From assembly GCA_964538885.1 (NCBI GenBank), contig CAZIHR010000013.1, positions 1-18,520 of the forward strand: DNA of 18,520 nt. Reading direction: 5' to 3'. The notes under the pieces are model-generated. The model searched no databases, was not told where the DNA came from, and saw only the letters and a program-made list of their open reading frames with translations. Each line of letters begins with the position of its first letter. Position 1 is the stretch's first letter. Of the stretch, positions 7,032-15,142 are shown one piece after another. Source of the stretch: JAPOPJ01 sp964538885 (lineage in GTDB: Archaea > Thermoproteota > Nitrososphaeria > Nitrososphaerales > Nitrosopumilaceae). Both the position numbers and the translations under genes were made by a program.

Positions 7032-8498
7032 TCATCTTTTGTAGTATCTTTCTAAAATTTCAAATACCTTTTTGTAGTCATTGGCATCTTCTTTGACACA
7101 TTCATTTAGCAGAGTAATTCTTTTTTGTAGATCTGCTTTATCATCCTTTATTCCGATAGTATGTATGGCATCAGCGTACTTTTTTGGTGGCCATTCAGTC
7201 TGTCTTTCCAATTTATCTATATCCAAATTATACTTGTAGATACACTCTATTCGCACATCCCCAGTACGAGGATCCGACAGTACCTCAGAAATATCCTCGA
7301 CCCTTCTTACTCTGCCTTCTTCAAGATCTATCGTTCTTGAATGAACTACAAACCACAGTAGGGCAATCTCACCATCACTTATTCCATTGCCGCGCATTCG
7401 AGTTATTGCACCTGTAGGATTTGACGCATGAAATGATGTCAAGCCACCATGCCCTGTACCTACACTCTGAAATAGTACATCCATATCTTTCAATCTAATC
7501 TCACCTATAGCTTCAAAGTCGGGCTTTTGTGTCAAACTAGAATCAATCAAATCTCTTATTGTAATGTCGTATCTATCTGATAACATGCCATAGCTCTTTC
7601 TTGTATGGTATCTTACCCAGTCATCGTGAGGTATCTGCATTTCCAGAGTATCTTCGATAGTTACGATTCTCCAGTTTGGATTCAACATGGTCATAAATGT
7701 GCTCATCAGAGTCGTTTTACCAGAGCCGGTAATCCCAATTACCATACCTACTGCCTTTGCATCCAATAGAGTCCATATGTAGGCGGCAGCTTCAGCAGAT
7801 ATGGTTCTTGACTTTACCATGTGAGTTATAGTTAGAGGATCTCCCGGAAATTTTCTAATAGCAATAATAGGACCCGGCTTTGATACCTGGCTGCCAAACG
7901 TACATGAAATTCGAGAACCATCCTCCATGTAAGTTACTGATATTGGTCGTGACTCTGTGGGTTCTGAGCCCGTCTTGCCATAAATTCGTTGAATGAATTT
8001 CTCCATCTCACTTTCAGATGGAAACTGCACATTGCTTTTCAGGGTGTGAAAAGTACCAGAATATCCACTGTGATTTACTCGTATATCTCTGCCATATGCA
8101 GAACACAAAATATCTTCTATCTTAGAATCATTCATCATTGTATCCAAAATACCATATCCGATAATATCTCGCCTGATATAATATTGGACATCCCGAAACA
8201 TTGTATTTGCCTCATCCCTACGATTTAGTCTGCCTGCCGTATCCCAGAATTCTACTTCAAACTTTTTTGCAATATCTTCTTTACTCGATTCAGCATCATC
8301 TAATCCAAAGCTCACGTCTATCTTTTTGAGAATCTGGTCGTAGAGTTCCTCACCTCCTTTAGGTATGCGCGGCTCACTTACTAGATATCTACCATCTATA
8401 GTGATAAATATCTGGGCACCTTCCACCGTATATTTATCTAATATATCTAATTGAGTGTCATCCACAGTTATTGAATCAAGTTTGTATTTGTGCTCCAC
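7032..8498 (-). CDS. VirB11-like type II/IV secretion ATPase
   Basis: A 488-residue secretion/pilus ATPase of the VirB11/GspE/ArlI superfamily. It has the full motif set in order: Walker A GITGSGKTT (255-263), Asp box RIVTIEDTLEMQI (277-289), Walker B region DFEAIGEIRLKD (327-338), and His box GTGHGGLTSFHASN (347-360). The N-terminal 230 residues match the usual N-terminal domain in size. It forms hexamers that power assembly or export at the cytoplasmic membrane. The GTG at 8498 is the start: an in-frame stop lies eight codons upstream, and the shared TATA box is 24.5 bases away. It diverges from a VirB4-like ATPase. No polytopic platform protein (PilC/ArlJ type) is visible nearby. Confidence 0.93.
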   Translation of the reverse strand: MEHKYKLDSITVDDTQLDILDKYTVEGAQIFITIDGRYLVSEPRIPKGGEELYDQILKKIDVSFGLDDAESSKEDIAKKFEVEFWDTAGRLNRRDEANTMFRDVQYYIRRDIIGYGILDTMMNDSKIEDILCSAYGRDIRVNHSGYSGTFHTLKSNVQFPSESEMEKFIQRIYGKTGSEPTESRPISVTYMEDGSRISCTFGSQVSKPGPIIAIRKFPGDPLTITHMVKSRTISAEAAAYIWTLLDAKAVGMVIGITGSGKTTLMSTFMTMLNPNWRIVTIEDTLEMQIPHDDWVRYHTRKSYGMLSDRYDITIRDLIDSSLTQKPDFEAIGEIRLKDMDVLFQSVGTGHGGLTSFHASNPTGAITRMRGNGISDGEIALLWFVVHSRTIDLEEGRVRRVEDISEVLSDPRTGDVRIECIYKYNLDIDKLERQTEWPPKKYADAIHTIGIKDDKADLQKRITLLNECVKEDANDYKKVFEILERYYKR

Positions 8499-8515
8499 AT
8501 CTATTATTATGATTC

Positions 8516-8529
8516 CTGCTTAAAAGCAG
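8516..8529. promoter_or_regulatory. Palindromic TATA box shared by the divergent VirB11/VirB4 genes
   Basis: CTGCTTAAAAGCAG is a near-perfect palindrome (arms CTGCTT and AAGCAG around AA) and reads as a TATA box on both strands. Its centre, 8522.5, is 24.5 bases from the GTG at 8498 (minus) and 24.5 bases from the ATG at 8547 (plus). One bidirectional core promoter could serve both genes as leaderless transcripts. Confidence 0.6.
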
Positions 8530-8546
8530 ACAAATTAATTGATGCC

Positions 8547-10436
8547 ATGTTTGGTATACTAGAATCTGAAAAAAAGCCCGCAAAAAAGAAGATAAAAAAA
8601 ATACTACATCCGAAAATATCTTACAAACTCAAAGCATTCAACTATGACATTTTATCAATGGATGAAAGAGATGAAGTACTGAGATCATTTGTCATGTTAC
8701 TGATGGCATCCGAAAAGAAAACAACGATGAGCATCATAAATCGCTTTACAGATATTGCAGTTGCAGGAATTTCACACACATATGTAGATAGAAGCGTCTA
8801 TTTGACATCAAAGCATGATTTGGGGCCCAACTTGACTGGTGGGAAATTCCAACACACCAGACAAGATACTCCGGTTGAATTCAAAGTAGCTAAAGAAAAT
8901 ATGCAATCATTAGAAATGGCAGATGGAAATTGGTGGAGACCATATATAATTTATAATTTTGCAAAAAATATTCATCCTGCATGGATCACAACTTTGGCCG
9001 GAATGTGTAGTATTGTAAATATCGATTTGGAGCCGATGACTCCGGGCCAAGCCAGACGAGCACTATCTTCGCATGCAAATACGTTATCTATGATGTTGTC
9101 ACAGCGAGCTAAAATTGAAGCAGATGAAGCCAGACAGATAAATGATTTGGTAGTTAATCAGGAAATTACAATGTACAAAATTGGTATTACTGCAATAGTT
9201 ACAGGTGACTCTCAAAAGTCATTAGAAAAAAACTGCAAGGAATTTGAGAGGCAGGCGCGCTGGCGACAAATTAGTTATCTTAGTATATCGGGCAAGCAGG
9301 CAAAGATGTTACTATCCGGCGAGCCACGATTCATGTTTCCATCGAGCAGTTTGGCCGCACTGTGGCCATTTCTTTCTAGTGAGTTGATGGCACCTGATGG
9401 TGTATATCTTGGTAGTAACGAGCTCACAGGCGCACCGGTCATCTACGACTATACAAAGATGACCAATTGTAACATGACCATACTGGGTGCATCAGGTTCT
9501 GGTAAATCAATGACTGCCAAAACGTACATCTCAAATTTCTTAGAAATGGCAAAATCAAGATATGGAGATATCCAAATTATGGCATATATCTTAGATTTAC
9601 ACGGCGAATATGTCGATTTATCTGAACATCTCAATATGGAGGTGGTAGATCTGATTGGTGGAGAAAGCTTGGGACTTGACCCATTCATATTACTAGAGGC
9701 ATCAGATAGGGCGGCAGATCTACTATGTGATGTCGTAAATATGCCCCCCAATCTGAAATCACTCGTAATATCAAAGTCAGAAGGTGTAACTACGGTACAT
9801 CAGATGGTCGATAAATTACACAATGACACTACAGATGATTCGGCAGACTGTAGGAGTGCCGCCACATATCTGGCGCAATTTACTTCGGGAGAATTGGCAA
9901 AAAAGTTTACCGGAGATATGAAGATTGGCGATAAAGCAGTAATTGCCTTACGAAAGGCCGCGCACACCAACATTAATTCTATGCTAATTACTTTGACTCT
10001 ACTAAAAATATGGCAAGACATGAGAAATACCTCTGTACACATCCCCAAATTATTGGTGATCGAAGAAGCATGGTTTGCTTTACGTATGGAGAGTACTGCA
10101 AGTATTTTGAGTGATATTGCAAGGTCTGGCAGAAAAGAGAATGTACACATGTTACTTATGACGCAAGATATTGATGAAGTATTGGATTCAGAACATGGTG
10201 CAGCAGTAATTAAAAACTCATCAACTATCTTGATGTTGAAATTGAGTCCGGCATCTGCCGAAAGAGTGCGAAAAGTTTTGGAACTATCTGAAAGTGAAAA
10301 GCAAGAAATTAGTTCATTGGATAAAGGCCAGGCAATAATGCGTGCTGATTCCAACAGAATCAAACTGCGTGTGAGACCATCTGCTGAACAATTAAAAATG
10401 TTTGACACATCAGTAAATACAATAGGTGGAAATTAG
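8547..10436 (+). CDS. VirB4/TraC-like (HerA superfamily) secretion ATPase
   Basis: A 629-residue protein (from 8547) of the VirB4/HerA-FtsK ATPase superfamily. It has Walker A GASGSGKS at about residues 314-321, Walker B LLVIEEAW at about 502-509, and the typical following stretch SDIARSGRKENVHMLLMTQD. The N-terminal 300 residues fit the VirB4 N-terminal region. VirB4 energises substrate transfer in type IV secretion and pairs with VirB11, whose homologue is divergent next door. An upstream in-frame ATG at 8490 would make the mRNA overlap the neighbour's start. I prefer 8547 because the palindromic TATA box lies exactly 24.5 bases before it. No channel components (VirB6, 8, 9 or 10 type) are visible, so a full conjugation system is not supported by this window. 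Confidence 0.92.
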   Translation: MFGILESEKKPAKKKIKKILHPKISYKLKAFNYDILSMDERDEVLRSFVMLLMASEKKTTMSIINRFTDIAVAGISHTYVDRSVYLTSKHDLGPNLTGGKFQHTRQDTPVEFKVAKENMQSLEMADGNWWRPYIIYNFAKNIHPAWITTLAGMCSIVNIDLEPMTPGQARRALSSHANTLSMMLSQRAKIEADEARQINDLVVNQEITMYKIGITAIVTGDSQKSLEKNCKEFERQARWRQISYLSISGKQAKMLLSGEPRFMFPSSSLAALWPFLSSELMAPDGVYLGSNELTGAPVIYDYTKMTNCNMTILGASGSGKSMTAKTYISNFLEMAKSRYGDIQIMAYILDLHGEYVDLSEHLNMEVVDLIGGESLGLDPFILLEASDRAADLLCDVVNMPPNLKSLVISKSEGVTTVHQMVDKLHNDTTDDSADCRSAATYLAQFTSGELAKKFTGDMKIGDKAVIALRKAAHTNINSMLITLTLLKIWQDMRNTSVHIPKLLVIEEAWFALRMESTASILSDIARSGRKENVHMLLMTQDIDEVLDSEHGAAVIKNSSTILMLKLSPASAERVRKVLELSESEKQEISSLDKGQAIMRADSNRIKLRVRPSAEQLKMFDTSVNTIGGN

Positions 10437-10450
10437 ATTCTGCATTAATA

Positions 10451-10458
10451 TTTAAAAG
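10451..10458 (+). promoter_or_regulatory. TATA box of the TFB/ParB-like operon
   Basis: TTTAAAAG is centred 27.5 bases upstream of the TTG at 10482, slightly longer than the 24-base spacing of other promoters here. The sequence match is good. Confidence 0.5.
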
Positions 10459-10481
10459 ATAAAAAGAAATCACTAGATTCG

Positions 10482-11204
10482 TTGCAAAAATTAGATTCCT
10501 GCAATCACCAACATACTATCGAAGAGTGCGGCGATGTCATATGTGTGAAATGCGGCGTTATCTTGTCTGCTGAAATGGAGGCTGAAAGACCAATATCACG
10601 CAAATCAAAAACCAATCTGTATGAGAGACATGTAATAGGCAGCAAGGATATTCTGCCCAAAATGCCTGAGACTGAATGTCTCAAGAGATTCATGCATAAT
10701 GATGTCGGAGATAGAAAAACTACAAAGGCAAACAAGTATCTTGCAAAGCTGTCCAACTGCTGCCAAAAGCTGGGACTCGGCACTGCAGAATCTGAATATA
10801 CATTATTTCTATTCAAAAAAGGAATTCATGAAAAGCATGCACGCAAGTGGCCGCTAGTTGCAGTCTGGGCCATTTACAAGACATGTCAGATGTACGGCAC
10901 TGCCATATCAAATGAGGAGATAAAGATGGCAGTGAAATTCGAGTTTTCAAGACAGTTTCTACCTGATATGGGGAAAATACTATACAGAATGATGGATATT
11001 GAGGTGCCTGAAGGAAAAAATCTGGAAATTTACCACTTTAGATTGATGATCAGACGTATTCTTGGTGGCAAAGAGTACTCTGAAGAAGAGTATTCTAAAA
11101 ACATGTCCATGGCGTGGAAGCTGTTCACGCACTGTTACACCGAGGGCTCTTTTAGAAGCAGGGCAAGAAAGTCAATATCTCAGGCATTCGGGGTTGGCAA
11201 ATGA
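10482..11204 (+). CDS. tfb: Short transcription initiation factor B (TFB/TFIIB-like)
   Basis: A TFB-type protein that would bridge TBP-bound promoter DNA to RNA polymerase. The N-terminus has a zinc ribbon with C7, H11 (or H9), C21 and C24 in the CVKCGVIL context, followed by a basic linker in the B-reader position. A helical region (residues about 75-235) resembles the cyclin-fold core. At 240 residues it is clearly shorter than the usual 300 or so, and the second cyclin repeat looks reduced. The start is TTG at 10482; no ATG occurs before the zinc ribbon. It is joined to the ParB-like gene by an ATGA overlap. Archaea with several TFBs use them as alternative initiation factors; a specialised or DNA-element-specific role is an inference. 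Confidence 0.8.
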   Translation: MQKLDSCNHQHTIEECGDVICVKCGVILSAEMEAERPISRKSKTNLYERHVIGSKDILPKMPETECLKRFMHNDVGDRKTTKANKYLAKLSNCCQKLGLGTAESEYTLFLFKKGIHEKHARKWPLVAVWAIYKTCQMYGTAISNEEIKMAVKFEFSRQFLPDMGKILYRMMDIEVPEGKNLEIYHFRLMIRRILGGKEYSEEEYSKNMSMAWKLFTHCYTEGSFRSRARKSISQAFGVGK

Positions 11205-12262
11205 CTATATCTGTGGGCAATATTGCCACGGTAAAATTATCTAGAATTGTAAAGACTCCACCATATAATGTGACAGTTACAATAAAAGAGAATGTAACTA
11301 CAATATTCAATTCACTCAAAAAGGGTGGAACATATCCGATGCCAGCGCTTGCAAGGCTGAATGGCAAACTATACCCTGTAGGAAATATGGAGACTCTGGA
11401 TGCTGCACGTCTCTTAAAAATAAAAACACTAGAGTGTACCGTTGAGGATGCTCAAACTATGGGAGACGTTGCAAAGATGCACATTGTGCAGTCCCACTCT
11501 AGAACGTACAACCCTGTATCCGTAATATCCATGGTGGAATCACTTGAGGAATCCGGTGAGGAGATTGAATATATTCCTGCAGAATTGCGCAGAATCCGCC
11601 GATTGAATTTGAATGACGATGTAAAAAGAAAGATTGACTCGTTTGTAAAAATGATGGGGGAGAAGAGAACCGAAGTACCATCAATCATGCATATTTTGCA
11701 ACCTATTGCGGCAATTGATAGAAAAAAGCAGGTAAAGGCACTAAACCACATCATAGAATATTCAACATTTGATGGTGTGTTTATGCCGCCTGATTCTAAA
11801 CTATTGCGTTCGATGTTGACAAGATTTCGCAGTTATAATTCAGATGGCAGAACAGTCACAATACAACCAGAGCCGGATGCTGATGATGTCACAGTTGAGA
11901 AGGGTGGTAATGTCGAGGTGGATGTACGCCGCAGTTCACCTGATATGGGTCATCATATATCGTCGCGCAAAGACATGATAAATCATACGTGCAAGTGCAA
12001 AAGAAAATACATCATAAATCTCCACAATGGAACAATCAAGGAACTCAAAAAGCATGATGATACCACGATATCAGCAGTGGAGACAGAATCTGGAGTTATT
12101 CATTCCATTCCAAAGGATGCGGTAAATTTCTTGGATCTTGATCTGTCACCTGTGATTTATCTATATAAAATGGGCAACGGTTCTACAGGAAACTCTGTAC
12201 TGTTCTCAAAGAAGAGGGTAAGCAATGCTGCAAGAAAGAAGATTCTGGGTATTTTGAAATAA
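11201..12262 (+). CDS. ParB-like (ParB/Srx-fold) protein coupled to TFB
   Basis: The N-terminal ~100 residues look like a ParB N-terminal (Srx-fold) domain: a conserved order of GGTYPMPALARLNGKLYPVG, then a helix DAARLLKIK and a strand TLECTVED, followed by helices around RTYNPVSVISMVESL. Canonical ParB has a GENRYRA-type box for CTP binding; here the position holds VGNMETLDAARLL, so nucleotide use is doubtful. The middle is helical and basic. The C-terminal ~100 residues include a HTCKCKRKYI cluster that could bind zinc or nucleic acid. The ATG overlaps the TFB stop as ATGA, so the two are probably produced together. It may be a DNA-binding partner that helps TFB find certain promoters, or a partition protein. 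The family call is moderately sure, the function unknown. Confidence 0.65.
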   Translation: MTISVGNIATVKLSRIVKTPPYNVTVTIKENVTTIFNSLKKGGTYPMPALARLNGKLYPVGNMETLDAARLLKIKTLECTVEDAQTMGDVAKMHIVQSHSRTYNPVSVISMVESLEESGEEIEYIPAELRRIRRLNLNDDVKRKIDSFVKMMGEKRTEVPSIMHILQPIAAIDRKKQVKALNHIIEYSTFDGVFMPPDSKLLRSMLTRFRSYNSDGRTVTIQPEPDADDVTVEKGGNVEVDVRRSSPDMGHHISSRKDMINHTCKCKRKYIINLHNGTIKELKKHDDTTISAVETESGVIHSIPKDAVNFLDLDLSPVIYLYKMGNGSTGNSVLFSKKRVSNAARKKILGILK

Positions 12263-12301
12263 TATCCTTTTGAACTATTCTACCATATTTAACAAAGGTA
12301 A

Positions 12302-12454
12302 TATCGAGTCCGCAAGCAAGTAACACAATCTCAAAAAGCGCAACTGCAAATTAAACGAGATGGTGGATCACTTTATGAGTGGAATAAGGACAGATTTCAG
12401 GCTGGGGAAGAAATTATACCCCGACTTGATAAATTTTTATTTCATATAGAATAG
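12302..12454 (+). pseudogene. Protein-like open frame with no usable start
   Basis: A 50-codon open frame lies between stops in the 408-base gap after the ParB-like gene. It reads like protein (for example IKRDGGSLYEWNKDRFQAG and EEIIPRLDKF) but has no ATG, GTG or TTG. A TATTTAAC box sits at 12287-12294, just before it. It may be a gene remnant, or a small gene with a mutated start. It may also be chance. Confidence 0.25.
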
Positions 12455-12539
12455 TTCAATTTTAGAATCATTTATGAAATAATTAAGAATGGCCAGATAA
12501 AGTATATTTTTTTCATTATACATCAAAATAAAATCTACA

Positions 12540-12569
12540 TGCTGATCTGCAATCTAAAAGCAGATAGCA
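12540..12569. other. Hairpin in the ParB-like/actin intergenic region
   Basis: TGCTGATCTGC (12540-12550) and GCAGATAGCA (12560-12569) pair with one bulged base over a 9-base loop. It lies downstream of both convergent genes. It could be a processing or termination structure, but no T-run follows directly. The rest of 12455-12670 is AT-rich and holds nothing I can assign. Confidence 0.4.
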
Positions 12570-12670
12570 AATCCAACACCACTATATTTGTAAATCACGC
12601 TTCAATGTAGTTACAACTTTTTTGCTACGGAAGGCTTGTACTGTTATCAACTTTGATTTTTTACATTGGA

Positions 12671-13528
12671 TTATACCGTGGAATTATCAGACCTGAATTT
12701 TCTTTTTGCCAAAATTTCTAATCCTACTGCATTTGAAAATACTGGATCTTCTGGTACTATGACTGTTCCATTTATTGCCTTTTCAATATTACTTTGCAAG
12801 CCGGGCATCAATGCACCACCACCTGCAAGTATCAAATTATTTTGTTGAAATCGTCTCAACTCATCTGCAATGTGCTCTGCCAATAAAGCTACCAACTTTG
12901 CAGCTGTTATTGGATCTGCCTCAAATAGTGCTGCTGCATCTACATGAGAGCCGCGCTTGGCATCAAGCTGTGAAGTTATAAATTCCCCACCTTTTCTTAT
13001 CGAAATTCCTTCAATACCTGATGGTTTTATAGACAAAATTTCCGTAGTACCGTGCCCTACATTTACCACAGTACCATATTTTTTATTACAGTATAATAAA
13101 GTGCCATATGCCTGCGGTACTACAATACATGAGGCAACACCCACTTTGGATATTACCATTTTCTCAATTTTGCTTCTTATGGATTTTGCATCAAAAGATA
13201 TTCCGATGACTATTTGACTATCTTCGGGCTTTGTATTAATTTTGGACAATGCCGCTTTTGCAAGTGCGGCAAATCCACCATAGTGGCTTGGCACGCCATA
13301 TACAACTGGCCTTAGCAGAATGAAATTGCGATTCTCTCCCATGTTGCAGGCATCAACACCTACTACCTCACGGAGTACCTGTTTTCCCACATCTTCTATG
13401 GTTTTACCAATATCTGAATAGCCACACGAATATAATGAGGGAAACGACTTTTTTACCCCATTGCCTGATATTTTGACAAAGCCCGTACCAATATCTAATC
13501 CTACATTCACATCATTTACTACTATCAT
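12671..13528 (-). CDS. Actin-like ATPase (ParM/Ta0583-like)
   Basis: An actin/Hsp70-superfamily protein of 285 residues from the chosen start. The phosphate-1 loop NVGLDIGTGFVKISG lies near the N-terminus, the phosphate-2 motif VVNVGHGTTE in the middle, and the adenosine motif LILAGGGALMPGL near the C-terminus. The size and motifs fit archaeal/plasmid actin-like ALP proteins such as ParM or Thermoplasma Ta0583, which polymerise with ATP to move DNA or organise cells. An ATG at 13618 would add 30 residues. I prefer 13528 because the fold normally begins just before the phosphate-1 strand and because a TATA box (TATAAAAAG, 13587-13595) lies inside the longer version; that gives a leader of about 39 bases. 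With the convergent ParB-like gene, a partition role is possible but unproven. Confidence 0.88.
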   Translation of the reverse strand: MIVVNDVNVGLDIGTGFVKISGNGVKKSFPSLYSCGYSDIGKTIEDVGKQVLREVVGVDACNMGENRNFILLRPVVYGVPSHYGGFAALAKAALSKINTKPEDSQIVIGISFDAKSIRSKIEKMVISKVGVASCIVVPQAYGTLLYCNKKYGTVVNVGHGTTEILSIKPSGIEGISIRKGGEFITSQLDAKRGSHVDAAALFEADPITAAKLVALLAEHIADELRRFQQNNLILAGGGALMPGLQSNIEKAINGTVIVPEDPVFSNAVGLEILAKRKFRSDNSTV

Positions 13529-13873
13529 GCTATTTAATGACAAAATTATATCATCATAGTATTGTGGTGTGATATTGTCGGGCAGTCTTTTTATACAATA
13601 ATAATATAATATCAACATGATAAAAATCGCAGATTTTGATTATCATGGCAACTTTTCTTCAGACTAGTTGAAACTGCGATCTTCGTACAGCAAATTTTTC
13701 CTAATTAATTAGAACAATTTTATGCATTTTTAGGAGTGATGGTGGCAAATTTTGCGAGGCCTGATGGCTTGCAAATCGGGCATTTTTTGAAAAACGAACA
13801 ATTTCAGAAATTTTAATTATGATTTTCGTGAAAATTTACCTCACTAAAAAACGATTAAAGTGGATTTACAACT

Positions 13874-13907
13874 AATTTCAAATATAGTTAATAACTATAT
13901 CGAAATT
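13874..13907. repeat. Imperfect palindrome (operator- or cruciform-like)
   Basis: Arms AATTTC + ATATAGTTA (13874-13879, 13882-13890) match TAACTATAT + GAAATT (13892-13900, 13902-13907), giving 15 paired bases around a single central A. The near-zero loop favours a dimer-binding DNA site over an RNA hairpin. Confidence 0.6.
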
Positions 13908-14026
13908 GAATGGTGGCTAATTAGTATATATAATTTCGAGGCTTTTGCCATCTTTTGCTCTATTATGGGTGTGGGCAATTTACGCGATTGTTAAGCGTGA
14001 ATTCATGTTATGTTGGCCATACTTAG

Positions 14027-14043
14027 AAAAAACAGCAAAAAAA
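14027..14043 (-). terminator. T-rich terminator after the SWIM/transposase-like gene
   Basis: On the minus strand, T7, GCTG and T6 follow the stop codon within 5 bases. Tandem T-tracts are the usual archaeal termination signal. Confidence 0.5.
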
Positions 14044-14047
14044 TATC

Positions 14048-15067
14048 TTAGAAACAGAGTTTCTTGCCAAAATGACTTTGTACCATGCTAGAAAGCCACG
14101 TCTGAGTATCACGATCAAGCATCCAGTATAACTCCTTGCCTCGTATGTCGCCAAATGGGTCTCCCTTAATTCCTGGGTGCTCCGCCTTGTCTCTATACTG
14201 GTGCATCAACTCTTCATATTTTTTGATCCATTTTGTTATGGTATCTTTTGATACAGGATGGTTAACAATATTCATATCATCTGCTATCCTTCTTGTAGAT
14301 AAGCCAAGATAGTGCCCATTGATGCATACTGCCAAGACATTCCACATGTGTATCATCTTTACACGAAACTTTCTACTACACTGTTTACATTTGAATACTC
14401 GTCGTCGAAAGAAAGAGTCCTTGAATGTATTTCGTTTTTCATCCCAAAAGTGTACTTTTTCATATGAGATAATTCCCTTACTAATTACATCACTGGATCC
14501 GCAAAATTTACACGGTGGCCGCTCAAATGAACCCATATCTGCTCTTACTTTATCGCGCATTTTGAGGGAGAATCCTATTGCTCTGGTGTGCCAGCATGGT
14601 AATTTCCCATATTTGGATGTGGCACAATCACAAGATAATTTGGAATCAGCAGTTTTTGTATCACAACTACATGTGGCAAGATTATGTGTCTTTTTTCTAA
14701 ATTTACATTCGCATGACTTGCGTTCTCCATCCACTTCGACATGAGAATTGTGCTCAAGCCAGTGTGGTGATATGGTGTAGTATGTCCAGCTGTTCTTTAT
14801 TATTCTGCATCCTTTATTATCATGTTTGACTCTCAATCTTCTGGGACCGGGTTTGATCAATCCTGCCTCTCTTCTTTCCTGCTTTGATTTCTCATACCTT
14901 TTTTTTATGTGTGGCCACAAGAATTCCATCCCTTTCAATATATCAATTAAAATCAACCTGCCTTGTACTCTGGCATATTCATTACCGTCTTTTGTCACAA
15001 TTGGGAATAATGTACCGTCTGCCTTGGCAAAATTTTTGTCGTCTTTTCTCACATATTCAACTGCCAT
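14048..15067 (-). CDS. SWIM-type zinc finger protein carrying a truncated transposase half
   Basis: The 339-residue product has a cysteine-rich N-terminal half with a SWIM-like finger (C146, C148, C158, H160, within KLPCWHTRAIGF). A second zinc ribbon (C186/C189 and C227/C230, CKFCG...CKQC) follows. Then comes a helix-turn-helix region (LSTRRIADDMNIVNHPVSKD, 256-275) of the type preceding DDE domains in archaeal IS6/IS240-like transposases. The text ELYWMLDRDT (312-321) matches the start of the DDE core with the first Asp, but the protein ends 21 residues later and the rest of the core is absent. It therefore cannot transpose by itself. The promoter and ORF are intact, so it could be a domesticated DNA-binding protein and not simply debris. 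Confidence 0.75.
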   Translation of the reverse strand: MAVEYVRKDDKNFAKADGTLFPIVTKDGNEYARVQGRLILIDILKGMEFLWPHIKKRYEKSKQERREAGLIKPGPRRLRVKHDNKGCRIIKNSWTYYTISPHWLEHNSHVEVDGERKSCECKFRKKTHNLATCSCDTKTADSKLSCDCATSKYGKLPCWHTRAIGFSLKMRDKVRADMGSFERPPCKFCGSSDVISKGIISYEKVHFWDEKRNTFKDSFFRRRVFKCKQCSRKFRVKMIHMWNVLAVCINGHYLGLSTRRIADDMNIVNHPVSKDTITKWIKKYEELMHQYRDKAEHPGIKGDPFGDIRGKELYWMLDRDTQTWLSSMVQSHFGKKLCF

Positions 15068-15079
15068 GTGTATGGTACC

Positions 15080-15093
15080 AAAATTAAATTAAA
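15080..15093 (-). promoter_or_regulatory. TATA region of the SWIM/transposase-like gene
   Basis: An AT-only TTTAATTTAATTTT run on the minus strand lies about 22-25 bases upstream of the ATG at 15067. Confidence 0.5.
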
Positions 15094-15115
15094 TGATAAA
15101 TCTTGTGCTTGATTG

Positions 15116-15123
15116 TTAAATAC
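15116..15123 (+). promoter_or_regulatory. TATA box of the small zinc-ribbon gene
   Basis: TTAAATAC is centred 23.5 bases upstream of the ATG at 15143 and decides that start over the in-frame ATG at 15113, which lies upstream of the box. Confidence 0.6.
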
Positions 15124-15142
15124 ATTCATTGTTGTAAATAGT

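Larger units (their letters stand above)
13619..14047. other. Gene-poor AT-rich intergenic region
   Basis: No convincing gene lies here. A 25-codon plus-strand ORF starts at ATG 13739 behind AGGAG. A long TATATATAAT run at 13925-13934 has no ORF at leaderless distance. The stretch also holds the palindrome and minus-strand terminator listed separately. Confidence 0.6.

Noticed and set aside
9800..10408. A 202-codon minus-strand ORF inside the VirB4-like gene
   Set aside because: It is antisense to Walker B and adjoining conserved residues and shows only Ser/Leu-rich composition typical of a shadow.
7032..10436. A complete conjugative type IV secretion system
   Set aside because: Only the two ATPases are present; no coupling protein, relaxase or channel components are seen in the window.
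12540..12569. A tRNA or riboswitch at the hairpin
   Set aside because: No T-arm or acceptor stem is present, and both flanking genes end here, so a leader-type riboswitch makes no sense.
13739..13816. A 25-codon ORF behind an AGGAG sequence
   Set aside because: Too short, no TATA box at the spacing used by neighbouring genes, and no recognisable motif.
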